In this document: one piece after another, positions 25,278 to 35,752 of the stretch
How positions within the stretch are numbered: position 1 is the first letter of the stretch
How the letters are laid out: each line of letters begins with the position of its first letter
Assembly (NCBI GenBank): GCA_900708905.1
Contig: CAADRB010000017.1
Span: 2,484,947-2,548,946, forward strand
DNA length: 64,000 nt
Source: Hymenolepis diminuta
Lineage: Eukaryota; Platyhelminthes; Cestoda; Cyclophyllidea; Hymenolepididae
Direction: 5' to 3'
The notes under the pieces: model-generated
Seen by the model: only the letters and a program-made list of their open reading frames with translations
What the model was told of the DNA's origin: nothing
The model's database searches: none
Program-made: the position numbers and the translations under genes

Positions 25278-25470
25278 ACCTGATGCTAAATTCACGATTC
25301 AGTCACCTCGTGAATATGTTAAACATCAAAAGATTAGGCTTCCGGAAAGGGAGGCTGTTCGTCATGCTATAACGCTAATTTCGAATTTTTCTGATGAAGA
25401 TGCGGTAGACTTCCAATTATTATCTAATAAACTTGTGCAAATTCGAAAGCTCACTTTCTGTCGCTATTGA
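25278..25470 (+). CDS. Candidate terminal coding exon (gene unknown)
   Basis: The sequence shows a CT tract, 'gtttactccag' acceptor, then an open run of 63 codons ending in TGA at 25468-25470. The first base completes a split codon if the exon starts at 25278 (intron phase 2). The peptide begins PDAKFTIQSP and continues with well-balanced charged residues and helix-like stretches (EREAVRHAITLISNF; EDAVDFQLLSNKLVQIRKL). It is unlike the K/N/F/I/Y-rich peptides expected from random AT-rich DNA. The frame is also open upstream to 25243 but has no ATG there, so it can only be an internal or terminal exon. An attaaa lies near 25670. I recognise no family, and chance remains possible because a 63-codon run is not rare at this size. 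Confidence 0.35.
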
Positions 25471-26557
25471 ACGAATTAGAACTTGTTTGAGTACATCAGT
25501 TTCAGTGGATAAAGGTCTTCGAATAATTTCGCTCTTGAAAAACTGACATTCATTACAAATTCTAACAATACAATCTATTTTGAAACCCTTTTCAATCCAA
25601 TGTCATTAGGATAAAGGAGAAACCTTGACTTTTCAAGATAGACATCAAACTTTTACTCTGCTATCTCTTTATTAAATACAGTAATTAAAATTATATATCG
25701 ACCTATCCAGATCGCGTATTTGAAGCTAACATTAACTGTCAATATTTATTGCTTGAATTAGTTACTTATTTATCTGTAATAGAATATTAGACGGTAATGA
25801 ATATTTGTATCTTTTATAACTTTCAGCTGCCCACTTATAGAGAGTTACGGCTACTCAAACTATGAAGAGGAGGAAAAAAGAGTTGTAACTCAAATAACGA
25901 TTTTACTTATATAGAATGGGGTATGGGATAAATTACCGGTCATCCAATATTGGCAGCAATGAATTCTTCGCTGGTGGTTTTATGTATCCACGTCTGAGCG
26001 TAGAAGTCCAATAATCGATAGTTCAGTACATGAGGAATGATCTTACAAGTACACTGAATGCACTCTTAGTGCTCTCGATCGAATGCACCGAAAGTATTTT
26101 ATAGGGCTTCCTAAACGTATCGAATAAATTCAATAAAAAGTTAACACAATTTGTCCATATTATTAAATATTAATACTATTAATATTTTCATATGTATTAA
26201 AACGATCCTACTATATTCACGTTCGCATTCGACTGTGCGCGGTAAGCGATAAAGACGCTCCGAGCAAGTCTCGTCTTTTCACTAACGTCTGGAACCGTAT
26301 GGGAGGTAACAAGCCAAAAATCATATGATGTAGTTAACCTAATCAAGTCAATTATTAACTAATATCTAAAGCCACCCATATAGATCGCAATTGGAATTTT
26401 TCAATCCAAAGAGATAGGGTCTCATTTGATATTTGGAAGATGCCAATAGTAGTATTTGATCTATTACCACTTCGTCAGTATTCATGGAAACATGAATAGA
26501 AGTGACAGTGTTCGATGTACTCAAATGCTAATTTTCTTTAATATTTTTATAGTAAAC
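25471..26557. other. No gene seen; near-palindrome at 26165-26187
   Basis: AT-rich sequence with a perfect 11-bp inverted repeat around one base (aaatattaata / tattaatattt). If the preceding exon candidate is real, the first part would be its 3' untranslated region. Confidence 0.4.
26165..26187. repeat. Perfect inverted repeat, 11-bp arms
   Basis: The arms aaatattaata and tattaatattt flank a single C. It consists of A and T except for the centre, so it may be chance or a replication-slippage product. Confidence 0.6.
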
Positions 26558-26625
26558 TGGGGTGCATCTAATTTATTGGTTAAGCTTGGCTAATAAAGAA
26601 GCTGGCAGAATTCGAATTCTCCAAA
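26558..26625 (+). repeat. tRNA-derived SINE 3' fragment
   Basis: 'ggtgcatctaatttattggttaagc' and then 'gctggcagaattcgaattct' follow the order of the SINE tail: gcaca, ggttaagtc, then ggtggcagaatatgaattt. The tRNA-like head is not clear, although a weak 'gtgttcgatgtact' lies about 50 bases upstream. Confidence 0.4.
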
Positions 26626-28494
26626 CCCAAATTAAGCGTTGGAAAACGATCTCCTAAACAGAGTTGGCAAGTATTATTATATGAGGCTGATTTATGTTTT
26701 ATTATATCACTTATCAATTAAAATCGAGAAGTTTAAAGGAATCACTGATTGGTATTAAAGTAAATCGTTAATAATATTTTGACTGGCTAGGATGGTAATC
26801 GCATTTACTTTGTTATTGTGCACACACTCGCATAATTCAGGTGTATCCTCAAGACCACTAAGAAATTCAATTTATGATTTAATCTTCCTGAATTTCTGAA
26901 AATATCCTTCTTCAGTGCTTTTTATTTAGGTGGTGCAAAGTTTCTCACAAGTCAGCCTCAAAATCACCTCAATACAGCGTAATTGCCAAAATATTTCAAA
27001 ACTCCTGTTTTAACTCTGGCTTCTGAAAGTTGGTTTAAATATGAGATCATATTGCGTATATTTATTGAACATATACCCCTTCTCCCAGAAGTATGCTTGC
27101 TGGTACCAGGACTTACGAAGACCCTTTACCATCTCTAATGTGTTATCAAGCAGCAACTGTTCCGAATACAGTTTTCTAACAACCTTACATCTATGTTCCT
27201 CCCTTAACTTGGATAACGTAGAATGATTGTCATTATTATTGCCCACAATAATACAAAAAAAAATACATTTTTTAATTGTGGGAAGCAACTGACATCGAGT
27301 AACGTCAAAAAGACACAGGGAGCAACGTCAGGGTGTTAAGGGGCTTACATCACTTGATTTTTGTATTCGGTTTGTACGATATTTATTATATAGGGAGTTC
27401 ATGTTCCAAAATTTATATTTCTTGAATCATCCCTTGGATTGCGGCAAACGTTTGTCTACGATATTCGGTGCTTATTGATCGGCTTTTTTAATGAAATCAG
27501 ACAGATATCGAAATCAACGCATCAAAGACAAAAGTCAGTAATATCCTTGTGTGAATACTTTATTTCCAAAGTTTGCCTAACTGTTAAGACAGACCTTAAT
27601 ATAACCTCAAGGATATGCAATACATTTTTGCACTAATATACTCTCTTAGAATAATCTTCTTTTATATCTTTTGATGAGTTATCAATCAACAACCTTCCTA
27701 AGTGCTGTTTTTTGTCCACCTTTAGAGTTTATCCTTCGTCCGTTAACTTTAGTGATGCAGTCTTGGGCGTCTGCAGTGTAGAGTGAGTGAAAGAGATTGA
27801 GATATTATAGCCCACCGAACTGCCCTCACCTTTCTCTTGGCATTTCCTGTCGAGCAAAAATTAAAACCCTAACACACGTACACGCTTTAGTAGTAGTGTG
27901 CGTCATACCGTCTCTCTCCCCTTGTCCTCCTCGAGCATTATGTGAAGGATGTGGCAAGTAGTCTTAATCAACAGACCATCACGTTAAATGGTTTAATGTC
28001 TGGGAGGAGAGCTACGTTACGCATCCGAACATTCATCTCAAAAAATAAACCCAAACACCTCTCCTTGTGTGAAGGTGTTTCTGTGAGTTAGTGAGTGGAA
28101 AATAGGGGTGTGAATAGAAGAAGGGTAGAGGGTTAACAACAATCCGAGCCGGATAGTAATGGTAACGTTTGCGTTTACAAAAAGGGAAGTTGTATGCACT
28201 TTTGCTAGGAAGTTGTGAGATTACGTAAGGACTTACTAGCCGCATTTTGTTTGAAAAGAGAAGATACATTTCGCACGCAAGAAAAGAGCATAATAACGTA
28301 TTTAAAGTGGGCTTCAATTTGAAGTAGCTCAAATCCTACGGTACGAATGTCTCTTTTGGCGATATAAAATGAATACCCACTGTAAAACTTGAAGAAATTA
28401 TAAGATTTTTAAATAATCTTCAAGCTCTATGAAGAGAAATAATTGCAAAGTCATTAAGGGGAGTGTTGAGAATACTTATTTTATATGGGGCGGA
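26626..28494. other. No gene seen; G+C-rich patch 27780-28240
   Basis: The patch at about 27780-28240 has more CpG and CT-rich sequence (acacacgtacacgc; accgtctctctcccc) than its flanks. It may be regulatory or an older insertion. The 92- and 61-codon frames around 27010-27288 lie on opposite strands of one segment and have no motif. Confidence 0.35.
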
Positions 28495-28642
28495 GTTTCT
28501 CTGAAACCATTTTTATGGGAAACTCATATTCTGCCACCCCCTTTGTTGCGGATGACCATTTATTTCACCGGATGTCCACCGATGAATTTCGATCATGCGA
28601 CTTCTCATTTTGCAGACACATATGTATTGGCCACTTTACCAC
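28495..28642 (-). repeat. tRNA-derived SINE copy 5
   Basis: The tail block 'actcatattctgccaccccc' (28521-28540), the 'gatgtccaccgatgaatttc' segment and the head ending 'ttggccactttaccacc' all match the minus-strand copies at 43.0 and 56.8 kb. Two overlapping plus-strand open frames of 84 and 81 codons here arise from the repeat and are not genes. Confidence 0.6.
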
Positions 28643-29544
28643 CGGTTCAAGGGAAAAGGAAAATAACTTTCCTAGCCTATTAAGAGAAGTGCTAGCGACT
28701 CTTGTCTTGTATTCAGGGAATTATACTTAAACAAAGGAGAAAAGAATTTTCCGTTACCACCTCGGGTAGTCGTATAGATTAAGAGCCTTGTATTCTGCAG
28801 CTGACATGCTGACCAGAGTGATTGATCATTCAAATCTTTGGAAGAATCTCAAACTCATGACTTCTGAATATAAAGAACAGCAATACGTCACAAGACCTCA
28901 AAAATTTTATCCATTTCTTAGTATTATTTTCATCATGTTCGGTGAGCAAATATTGTATTCAGTAATATCTGATGGGGAATATTATAGCTATGTAATTTAA
29001 CGGTCGATTGGAGATATTCCCAATAGGCTTTGTGAGAATTTATAGTTGCTCGAACTAAGCAGAGGTATTCAACTTGAAAGAGATGCAAGGGCACGACGTT
29101 CAAGGAGGTACATCAAGGAGCCTATAAACAGAATACCCACTTGACTCGTTTGAGTGACTGAATTAAGGGCATCACAGTAAAAAGTAAACTTTCCATTTGC
29201 TTGCTATTGGAACATTGTAGGTCTGTGCTACATAAAAGAAAACAATATTTTCCCCAAAAATAATTCGTATATGTCAGCTTCTTTATTTCCAGCCTCTTAA
29301 TTGCCGATTCTTTTAATTCCCTTTTATTCGAATGAACTTATTTATATTACGGTTGTAAATAGCGCATAATATAAATCGACCTATAGATATGAACACGTGC
29401 GTCTTATTTTGATATGGTGGTTTGGGTCGTTGTGCTTTGTGATGCTGTCAGGTTGTATTTATAACTAATGCTATTTCTGAAACTCATTTTCACTTTATCG
29501 TATCAAAAAGAAAGATTTTAAGTCCGTAGAAAGTTGATAGAGGT
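28643..29544. other. No gene seen
   Basis: A 70-codon frame at 28788-29000 has no motif or promoter context. Confidence 0.4.
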
Positions 29545-29670
29545 CTTGAGGTTAATGGCCATCGATGCGCATCAGGTGCTGTGGATGGCCAGCCGAAGTG
29601 GTTAATTCTGGTCTGCAAAAGGGTGATAATAAGGCGATTTTCTCAACGCCTCCGGAGACACCTTCTCTCT
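29545..29670 (+). repeat. tRNA-derived SINE copy (head damaged)
   Basis: The order 'ccatcgatgcgcatcaggtg', 'ggatggccagccgaagtggt', 'taattctggtctgcaaaagg' and 'tctcaacgcctccggagaca' follows the consensus body and tail of the SINE. The B box is degraded. Confidence 0.5.
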
Positions 29671-31152
29671 ACTTAAATAAAGCTAAGGTCACGTTATGGA
29701 CATGACAAGTTGTATAATAATATCCTTTATCCATCCAGTTAAATTGTTAAGCCGAGATAATTCGGTCTCCCTCATTTATACTAATAACTGTAGCTCTTCA
29801 GTAGTATTTATAAACAACAGTTTCTCTCACAATTGTACGAAATACTAGATGTATATCGAATACCACCTTTTAAATGTGCCAAAATTTTCAATATAAACAA
29901 AATCAACATTGCTATTAAAAGACCATTTCGTTGTCTGAATATTATTATTAAATTTACACTGAGCGGAACTATTGCGTCATCCTTTTTATTCAGATCCTGT
30001 GTGGCCGTCTCACAAAAAATTCCGAGAAACTTTAATTAGGAAGGTTTAAATTCGAAACGAAATTCAATTAAATTTGAAAAGAACGATCCGTTTGGTTTAA
30101 TAAAAGATCAAATATTTTCTTCTAATGGTGAGGAAAATCTGAAAATGTGGAAAATCAATAATGCGTTTTTTATCTGGTTTGAACTTCAATAAAAAAGAAA
30201 GAAAATTTTAAGAAATTTTCAAGTTTATTGGAGTTCTTCAATCTACGGTAGTGCCGATGCTTATTTCACTTAGAAGAAATAGCTTATGCACATGCGTACC
30301 ATTGGGTTTATACCAGAAATTTTCCGTCTGTTAATTTTCTTGGCTGTAGCGCTATGCATTTATAGGTTGTGGATAAGTTTTATTAAAAGTCACGGTTTTC
30401 ATTATTTTCCGTGCTATCCATCCATCGGAATAGCAGATTATACTGATTAATACTGTTCAACAAAGGGAAGGATACACCTTTGTTACTCTCTACGATTCAT
30501 GTTGGAAGGCGTTTCCTTTTAATTCATTCACTAAAATCATTACTTATAGTACCTCTATAAAATTATCTGAAAGTAATTCATGCCTTATCTTAGAATCCAC
30601 AGATGAAAGTGTTTTTTGACTTTTATCTAGTGTTCTTGTACTCTTAACTTTTCCATTAGGAGGTTCACTAAGTTACTCATTCATCATATGAGCTCAATTA
30701 CTTTTCTGATTCACTGTCGAGCATTTTTTTCAGATCGACGCCCTTTGTCAAGTGGACACGTGCGAATTTTAAGGCGAAAATAGATATTTGAAATATCACC
30801 TCTCCTTAATTACCATGAACCGGCATTCAAGAGAAAGCAATAAATAATCTTTTAGCTAAGGCGCTTCATTTGGACCTTTGAAATCGGTTAGAAGTTCACT
30901 CCAGGTGATTTCATAAAAGAACTCCGCGATCTTCACATAATAGCCTTCGTCAACCGATTGTGATGAACTTTTATGTACTTCGTCATTACAGGTGCGGTAT
31001 TTGACCTTGAAATCACTTCACCAAATCGAGAGTATGGAACCAATCAGTGAAAAGTTGATCTATATAGACAAATTAAAATTTAACTGAAATTGGTTAAATC
31101 AACTGCCAATTCAACTTATTTGCTTACTAACGCCAGATCATCGACTGCCATT

Positions 31153-31175
31153 CAAGGTATGCATAAGATACCTTG
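31153..31175. repeat. Hairpin 1 of a pair, 8-bp arms
   Basis: The arms caaggtat and ataccttg flank the 7-base loop gcataag. Confidence 0.55.
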
Positions 31176-31186
31176 ACTTAATTCCC

Positions 31187-31214
31187 AAGGGTCAATTTTT
31201 ATGCTTTGACCCTT
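31187..31214. repeat. Hairpin 2 of a pair, 9-bp arms
   Basis: The arms aagggtcaa and ttgaccctt flank a 10-base T-rich loop. The stem would extend outwards by two further pairs (cc/gg) with one bulged base. Confidence 0.55.
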
Positions 31215-32224
31215 TGGTTTCCGGAAATGGTCTGTGAAATGCCGAGAGAGATAGTGTACTGGACATTAACCATTCCTAAATCTCTACGTTTGGTCTTTGG
31301 TTCGATCTTGGAAAAACTGCAGATCAGTAAAGTTACTGTCGACTTTCCTTGCGCTAAATGATTGCTGGTTGATCAGCTTCGTGACAGATGAGTAAACTAA
31401 AAAACCCTTCTCCAACACCACTGGGTGGGCTAGCCAAATAGATTGAATTAATTAAGCGAGGTTAAGGCTATTCATACCTTCAATGAAATTGTTGAGGCCA
31501 ATGCAAAAATTAAAATAAACATTGAGATGTTACTTCATTCCAAAATTGATTTAACTGTTATTCGATAACCAGTTTTGTGGTCGACCATTAAGTGAATGAA
31601 GAACCACTGAACAGTTAACTCAACTTCCTCGACCATCCTCTTAACTACACAGCCACATTTATTTATACAAAATAAGAGTACAACTCCAACCGCAAACCTA
31701 TGTTTATCGACGCAATTTCGTTTAGAAAAGCTTAATATTTAACTACGCAAGTCCATCTCACTTCACATGCACACTTATCCCTTGACGTCTATTGAGAAAA
31801 TTAGGCACTTACTTTTAGTATTTTTTCTTTATTCAGTGATGATTGAGCGTAAGTACCACTCGACTTCCAGGGTTCATGAACTTTTTTGTGCCTCTTCGGT
31901 TAAGGGGTACGAAAAAAAGGAAAGAAGGTACAAGGGTACATCGGTAAATAAAAGGTTAATTTCAGTGAAGAAAGAGAGAAATAAAGTTTCCTGAACCGAT
32001 TGTCCAGGTGGGCATGTAATCTGAGAAAAGTTCAAAGGGGAAAGATTCTGACTCCTTTTTTCAAGTCAATTTTTTTGAAAGAGTACAAAAGTAAGTTTTA
32101 TCTATTTAAATTTCTACTGGAAATGACCAGAGAAAACTTGCTTCCCTAACTTTACGAAATGAATTGCCACAAGACAAGAATGAGACGAAGTGATGGCAGA
32201 ATATTCCTATTCGGAGATAAGAGA

Positions 32225-32345
32225 GAATTCGATAACCTAATTAGATATCTGAAGTTGTGGCTAAGCTGCGGACGACAGTCGGATAAGAAAAACAGGTTAA
32301 GGGTCTAGGGATGAGTCATACGCAGAAAAGAGTGAAAAAATTTGA
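32225..32345. repeat. Repeat family G, copy 2
   Basis: Matches 18345-18470 around 'ctagggatgagtcatacgca'. The copies are in the same orientation. Confidence 0.4.
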
Positions 32346-33849
32346 AAATAGGATAAATTGACTAATTCCCGTGGCTAATTCTGAAGGCCAGTGGTGATTA
32401 TGAGCCTCATTATCGTTATAATCTCCTTTGTTCTTATTTGTGATATAAATAAGGAATTTGATTCATAAGATAGTTTTCCTTTTGAGCTAGAGAATGTCAG
32501 ACTTTTTATCGAAACACATTAGCACTCATGTTTATTTCTGATCATATTTATCCAATGATGATGGTTTCTTTGACCATAAAAGCCATCAGTTTACTGGTAA
32601 CACAAATCATTTCGTTATTATTGCATATTTTGATGGGAATAAAAACAATACTTGAATGAAATCGTACTATTATTAAATGAATGTGTAATCTTAATAATAA
32701 TAATCTCAGATGATGACTATTTTTTATCTAAAAGTAGCATTAAGATACATTCGGCGGAAGTGAAAGTTTTTAAGATTTCTAAAGAAATTATTCTTAAATT
32801 AAATATTTAGTTGTATTATTTATCCATAGTCACTTTTAATTTAAAATAAGAATAAGATAAGCCGCTCTAATTTGGAACTCATCAAAAACATTTTTTTCCA
32901 AAAATAAATTTCGATTATCTAATCAAGGTTCCCACACGAAAATTCATTTTTGTAACGGGAAAATTTTGTTTTTACTTTTACCGTAAGTGTGTAAACAAGC
33001 CGCCAAATTTTGTTTAGATCACTATTCTGGCGAAAATAATTTCATGGGGAACAATAATTTCAGACTAATCGAGTTGGAGGAAGAAATAAACGCACACATG
33101 GACGTAGCAACCAAAACATTCCTGAGAAAACATTTCGGTTCATTTAATATCAAATTCATTAATTTCATTTGATGTCTGACTACTGCAATTTTTCCTTTGT
33201 TCATATTGAATTTAAAAATATGTGGAGAAATGGAATAATAAAGAAACCACTATTGCTGATCAACGCCCACCTCTGCTAAATCTTAGATCACCAGATCGAT
33301 GCTCATCGTAGCACCTCTAGTGGGGTTCCGGTAAATTCAAGCTAAATATAGGATTTTATAATGTAAAATTTACATGAGCACTACTCCAGGATATCTCCCC
33401 TTTTCCAAAATCAAGTGTTGTTAACATTTTCCCTAATGGACTTGGGAATTTTTAAGTTTCCAAACGATAATAAAAGTGTTTCATTTCTTCTTATTACGTG
33501 TTTCTGTTGAATGTGAAAGTAAAATCAGATAGACCACCTGTTTCAATAAAATAGAAGTAAAATCTGTTAGAAATTAGAGTTGAAGGTTAGTGATGAATAT
33601 GCGACTAAGTGGTAGATGTCAAAAGGTCAATACTGCTGGCCCATATCAGGAAAGTATAATGAAGTCACCTTGATATTTTTCTGTCTCTCATGCTTATGCA
33701 AATAAATGAGTTTTGAGACGATATTCCCCTTGTTGAGTGTTTCAAATTCCGACGCATAGACGCGATTATTATATAAATACAGCTAACTAAGCAGAGTTAG
33801 CATATTACATTGTTCGTTACACTCAACTGCTATTTCAATCATCAAAAAG
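32346..33849. other. No gene seen
   Basis: AT-rich. Overlapping opposite-strand frames of 60-61 codons at 32987-33204 have no motif. Confidence 0.4.
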
Positions 33850-33930
33850 CACCAGTTCGTAGCTAAATCCTTTAACCGGTTGTAAGTTCGAACCACTTGA
33901 GAAAAACGTGAGACCTCAAGTGTTACAACC
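33850..33930 (+). repeat. Possible tRNA-derived SINE head
   Basis: 'agttcgtagctaaatcc' resembles an A box and 'ttgtaagttcgaacc' a B box, about 30 bases apart. There is no closing acceptor stem, and the tail blocks of the family are not clear. Confidence 0.3.
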
Positions 33931-34261
33931 ATAATAATTAACTTAAGCCCCTCGAGTAAGTAGTGTTAAACTCTTTAGGGACTATGATGTATGTAAGGAA
34001 ACTCTTGAGAGTTTTGATAACATTAGCAAGCATCCTCACGTTTCCCAAAGGGTCGAACTTCTTAGCATATCACCAAAAAACTAACTATTGTTTTTTAAAT
34101 ATTTTAGGAGAATTTTCACTTCTTTATTACAAATTAACTTAAGATAAATTCAGTAAGCCCTTTGGATCATTATAATAGATAATATATGAAATCTGTTTTC
34201 TCTGACCTTCTATACCTGATCGAACATTTCATCTATTTCATCTTTGCTATGATTTATCTGT

Positions 34262-34600
34262 AAACTAAGGAGTATCATATAAGATTGTCTGCCTTCTCAA
34301 CCAGTGGGAGAAAAAATAAACTGAAGCGGCAAGACCGAGAATTCTTAATTAAATAATACCGGTCAATAAGTACTGAACATCGTAGACAAGTATCTGCTGT
34401 AATTCAGGGGACAAATCGTGATATTTGAATTCCGAAATATGAACTGCCCATTTAATAAATATTGTACAAATCGATTTCAAAAATTAAATGAACTATGACT
34501 TTTTTATACCTTGACGTTGCCCTCGTTAGCTTTTTGATCCCCTCCCTTTATCATTTGTTGAACTTACTGTTATTCAATGTCAGTCGCCTTCCATAATTAA
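34262..34600 (+). repeat. Repeat family C, copy 4
   Basis: Co-linear with 16640-16990, including 'ctgaagcggcaagaccga', 'gtaattcaggggacaaatcg', 'aaatatgaactgcccattta' and the right-hand pyrimidine-rich part 'cccctccctttatcatttg'. It lies just before the assembly gap. Confidence 0.65.
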
Positions 34601-34747
34601 AAATTGTAATTTATGGCACCACTGCGAGTAATAATAATTTATCTCATTTTTATATTTACATGCAACGTGGTTATACCACAATAAGGTGTTCGTGATAAAA
34701 TTCATAAAGAATTACTTGAATATGATCATAGTACTCTTCTCCCCCCC

Positions 34748-34767
34748 NNNNNNNNNNNNNNNNNNNN
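34748..34767. other. Assembly gap (20 N)
   Basis: Twenty undetermined bases directly after seven C. The true gap size is unknown; 20 is likely a placeholder. Confidence 0.95.
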
Positions 34768-35186
34768 TAGGTTCAAACAGCTTATAAAAGGAGAAACATC
34801 TAGATATGAATATAACTATAAACTAGACCATTTAGGATAAGTACTGATAAATATTTTATAGATCCTAATCAAGGTATATAATGGGACTGTTTATCAATGA
34901 GCATCATCGAGTTTCGAGGCGTTTTCTCAAGCTGCTAACTAAACACTGGTTAATTTGAAGTATGGCTTATTTAGTTTTGACCACTTTTATTTCTTGAAAC
35001 AAACTAAGTACAAAGTATCTTTCTAAATTCCTCATAAATTTTTGAAATCTGTTCCTATTGACCTTTTGAAATGACTAAATTTTTACGTTTGTCTTGAATC
35101 TTAGTCTTTATTGCAGTTTTTAATAGATAAAATAATGCAATCTTAGCTTCAGAGTCAATATGACGTTGCATTCTAATATTTAAAAC

Positions 35187-35335
35187 AGAGCAAGCAATGT
35201 GCTCGTCTGCAAAATCGGAAGTCCTGAGTTCGATTCTTATCAGAGTCCGCCCAGTGATCGGTAATGGTTATAACCTCTTAATAGAGGGGTAACTGAACAC
35301 CAATTTCTTACCGGAGAGTCTTCAGAAGTGAAGTG
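35187..35335 (+). repeat. tRNA-derived SINE copy
   Basis: An A-box-like 'gagcaagcaatgtgctcg' and a B box 'gagttcgattc' (35226-35236) head the element. The tail 'tttcttaccggagagtcttc' matches the 'tttcttaccagagaggctcc' tail (reverse complement) of the copy at 46.9 kb. Confidence 0.6.
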
Positions 35336-35647
35336 CTCCGCTACCTTTCTGTGGGGTCGGGAGTTAACCTGTGCATAAATGCGAAGGAGTAAATCTTAAG
35401 GGAATGACGGAAGTAGATGGCTAACGATGGTTTAGACGAGATCTTATCATAGAAATTCTGATTTTTTCTATATATTTTCATACCCTTCTTCAATTCAAAG
35501 TGAGAAAATTCACTTAAACGATAGTCGAGCAGGCTTTTCAAGGCTGCGATTTTAATTCGTGTAATCATACGTTACATACCTATCCCATATCCCTTCCCCA
35601 GTGCCGTCAGACACATTATAAACAGTTCACTGTCTCACTCTAACACA

Positions 35648-35752
35648 ATGAGACTCTACTTGTTTACTAAACGGTCTTTGCAAACAGCCGCTTTAATGGG
35701 TTTGTATCGTAAAACACGTAGCAGAGGCCGTAGCTACGTCCTAGACGTTTGA
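35648..35752 (+). CDS. Weak candidate: 34-residue Arg-rich small frame
   Basis: An ATG frame of 34 codons plus TGA lies inside a CpG-richer patch. A TATAAA at 35617-35622 sits about 26 bases before the ATG. The peptide has a hydrophobic start (MRLYLF) and an Arg/Lys-rich centre (YRKTRSRGRS). The length is well within chance and the TATA motif is common in AT-rich DNA; the CpG-rich setting is the only reason to note it. I see no family resemblance. Confidence 0.12.
   Translation: MRLYLFTKRSLQTAALMGLYRKTRSRGRSYVLDV

Larger units (their letters stand above)
29671..32224. other. No gene seen; two adjacent hairpins at 31153-31214
   Basis: AT-rich sequence. The 68- and 75-codon plus-strand frames (29833-30039, 31767-31994) have no recognisable features. 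Two stem-loops 11 bases apart lie at 31153-31175 and 31187-31214. Confidence 0.4.

Noticed and set aside
28429..28730. Two plus-strand frames of 84 and 81 residues
   Set aside because: Both run across a SINE copy, which explains their G+C and lack of stops.
34741..34767. Biological poly-C element
   Set aside because: The C run directly precedes the N gap and may be a sequencing or assembly artefact.
35187..35260. A functional tRNA gene
   Set aside because: There is only a B-box-like segment with a weak head; the SINE tail follows directly.
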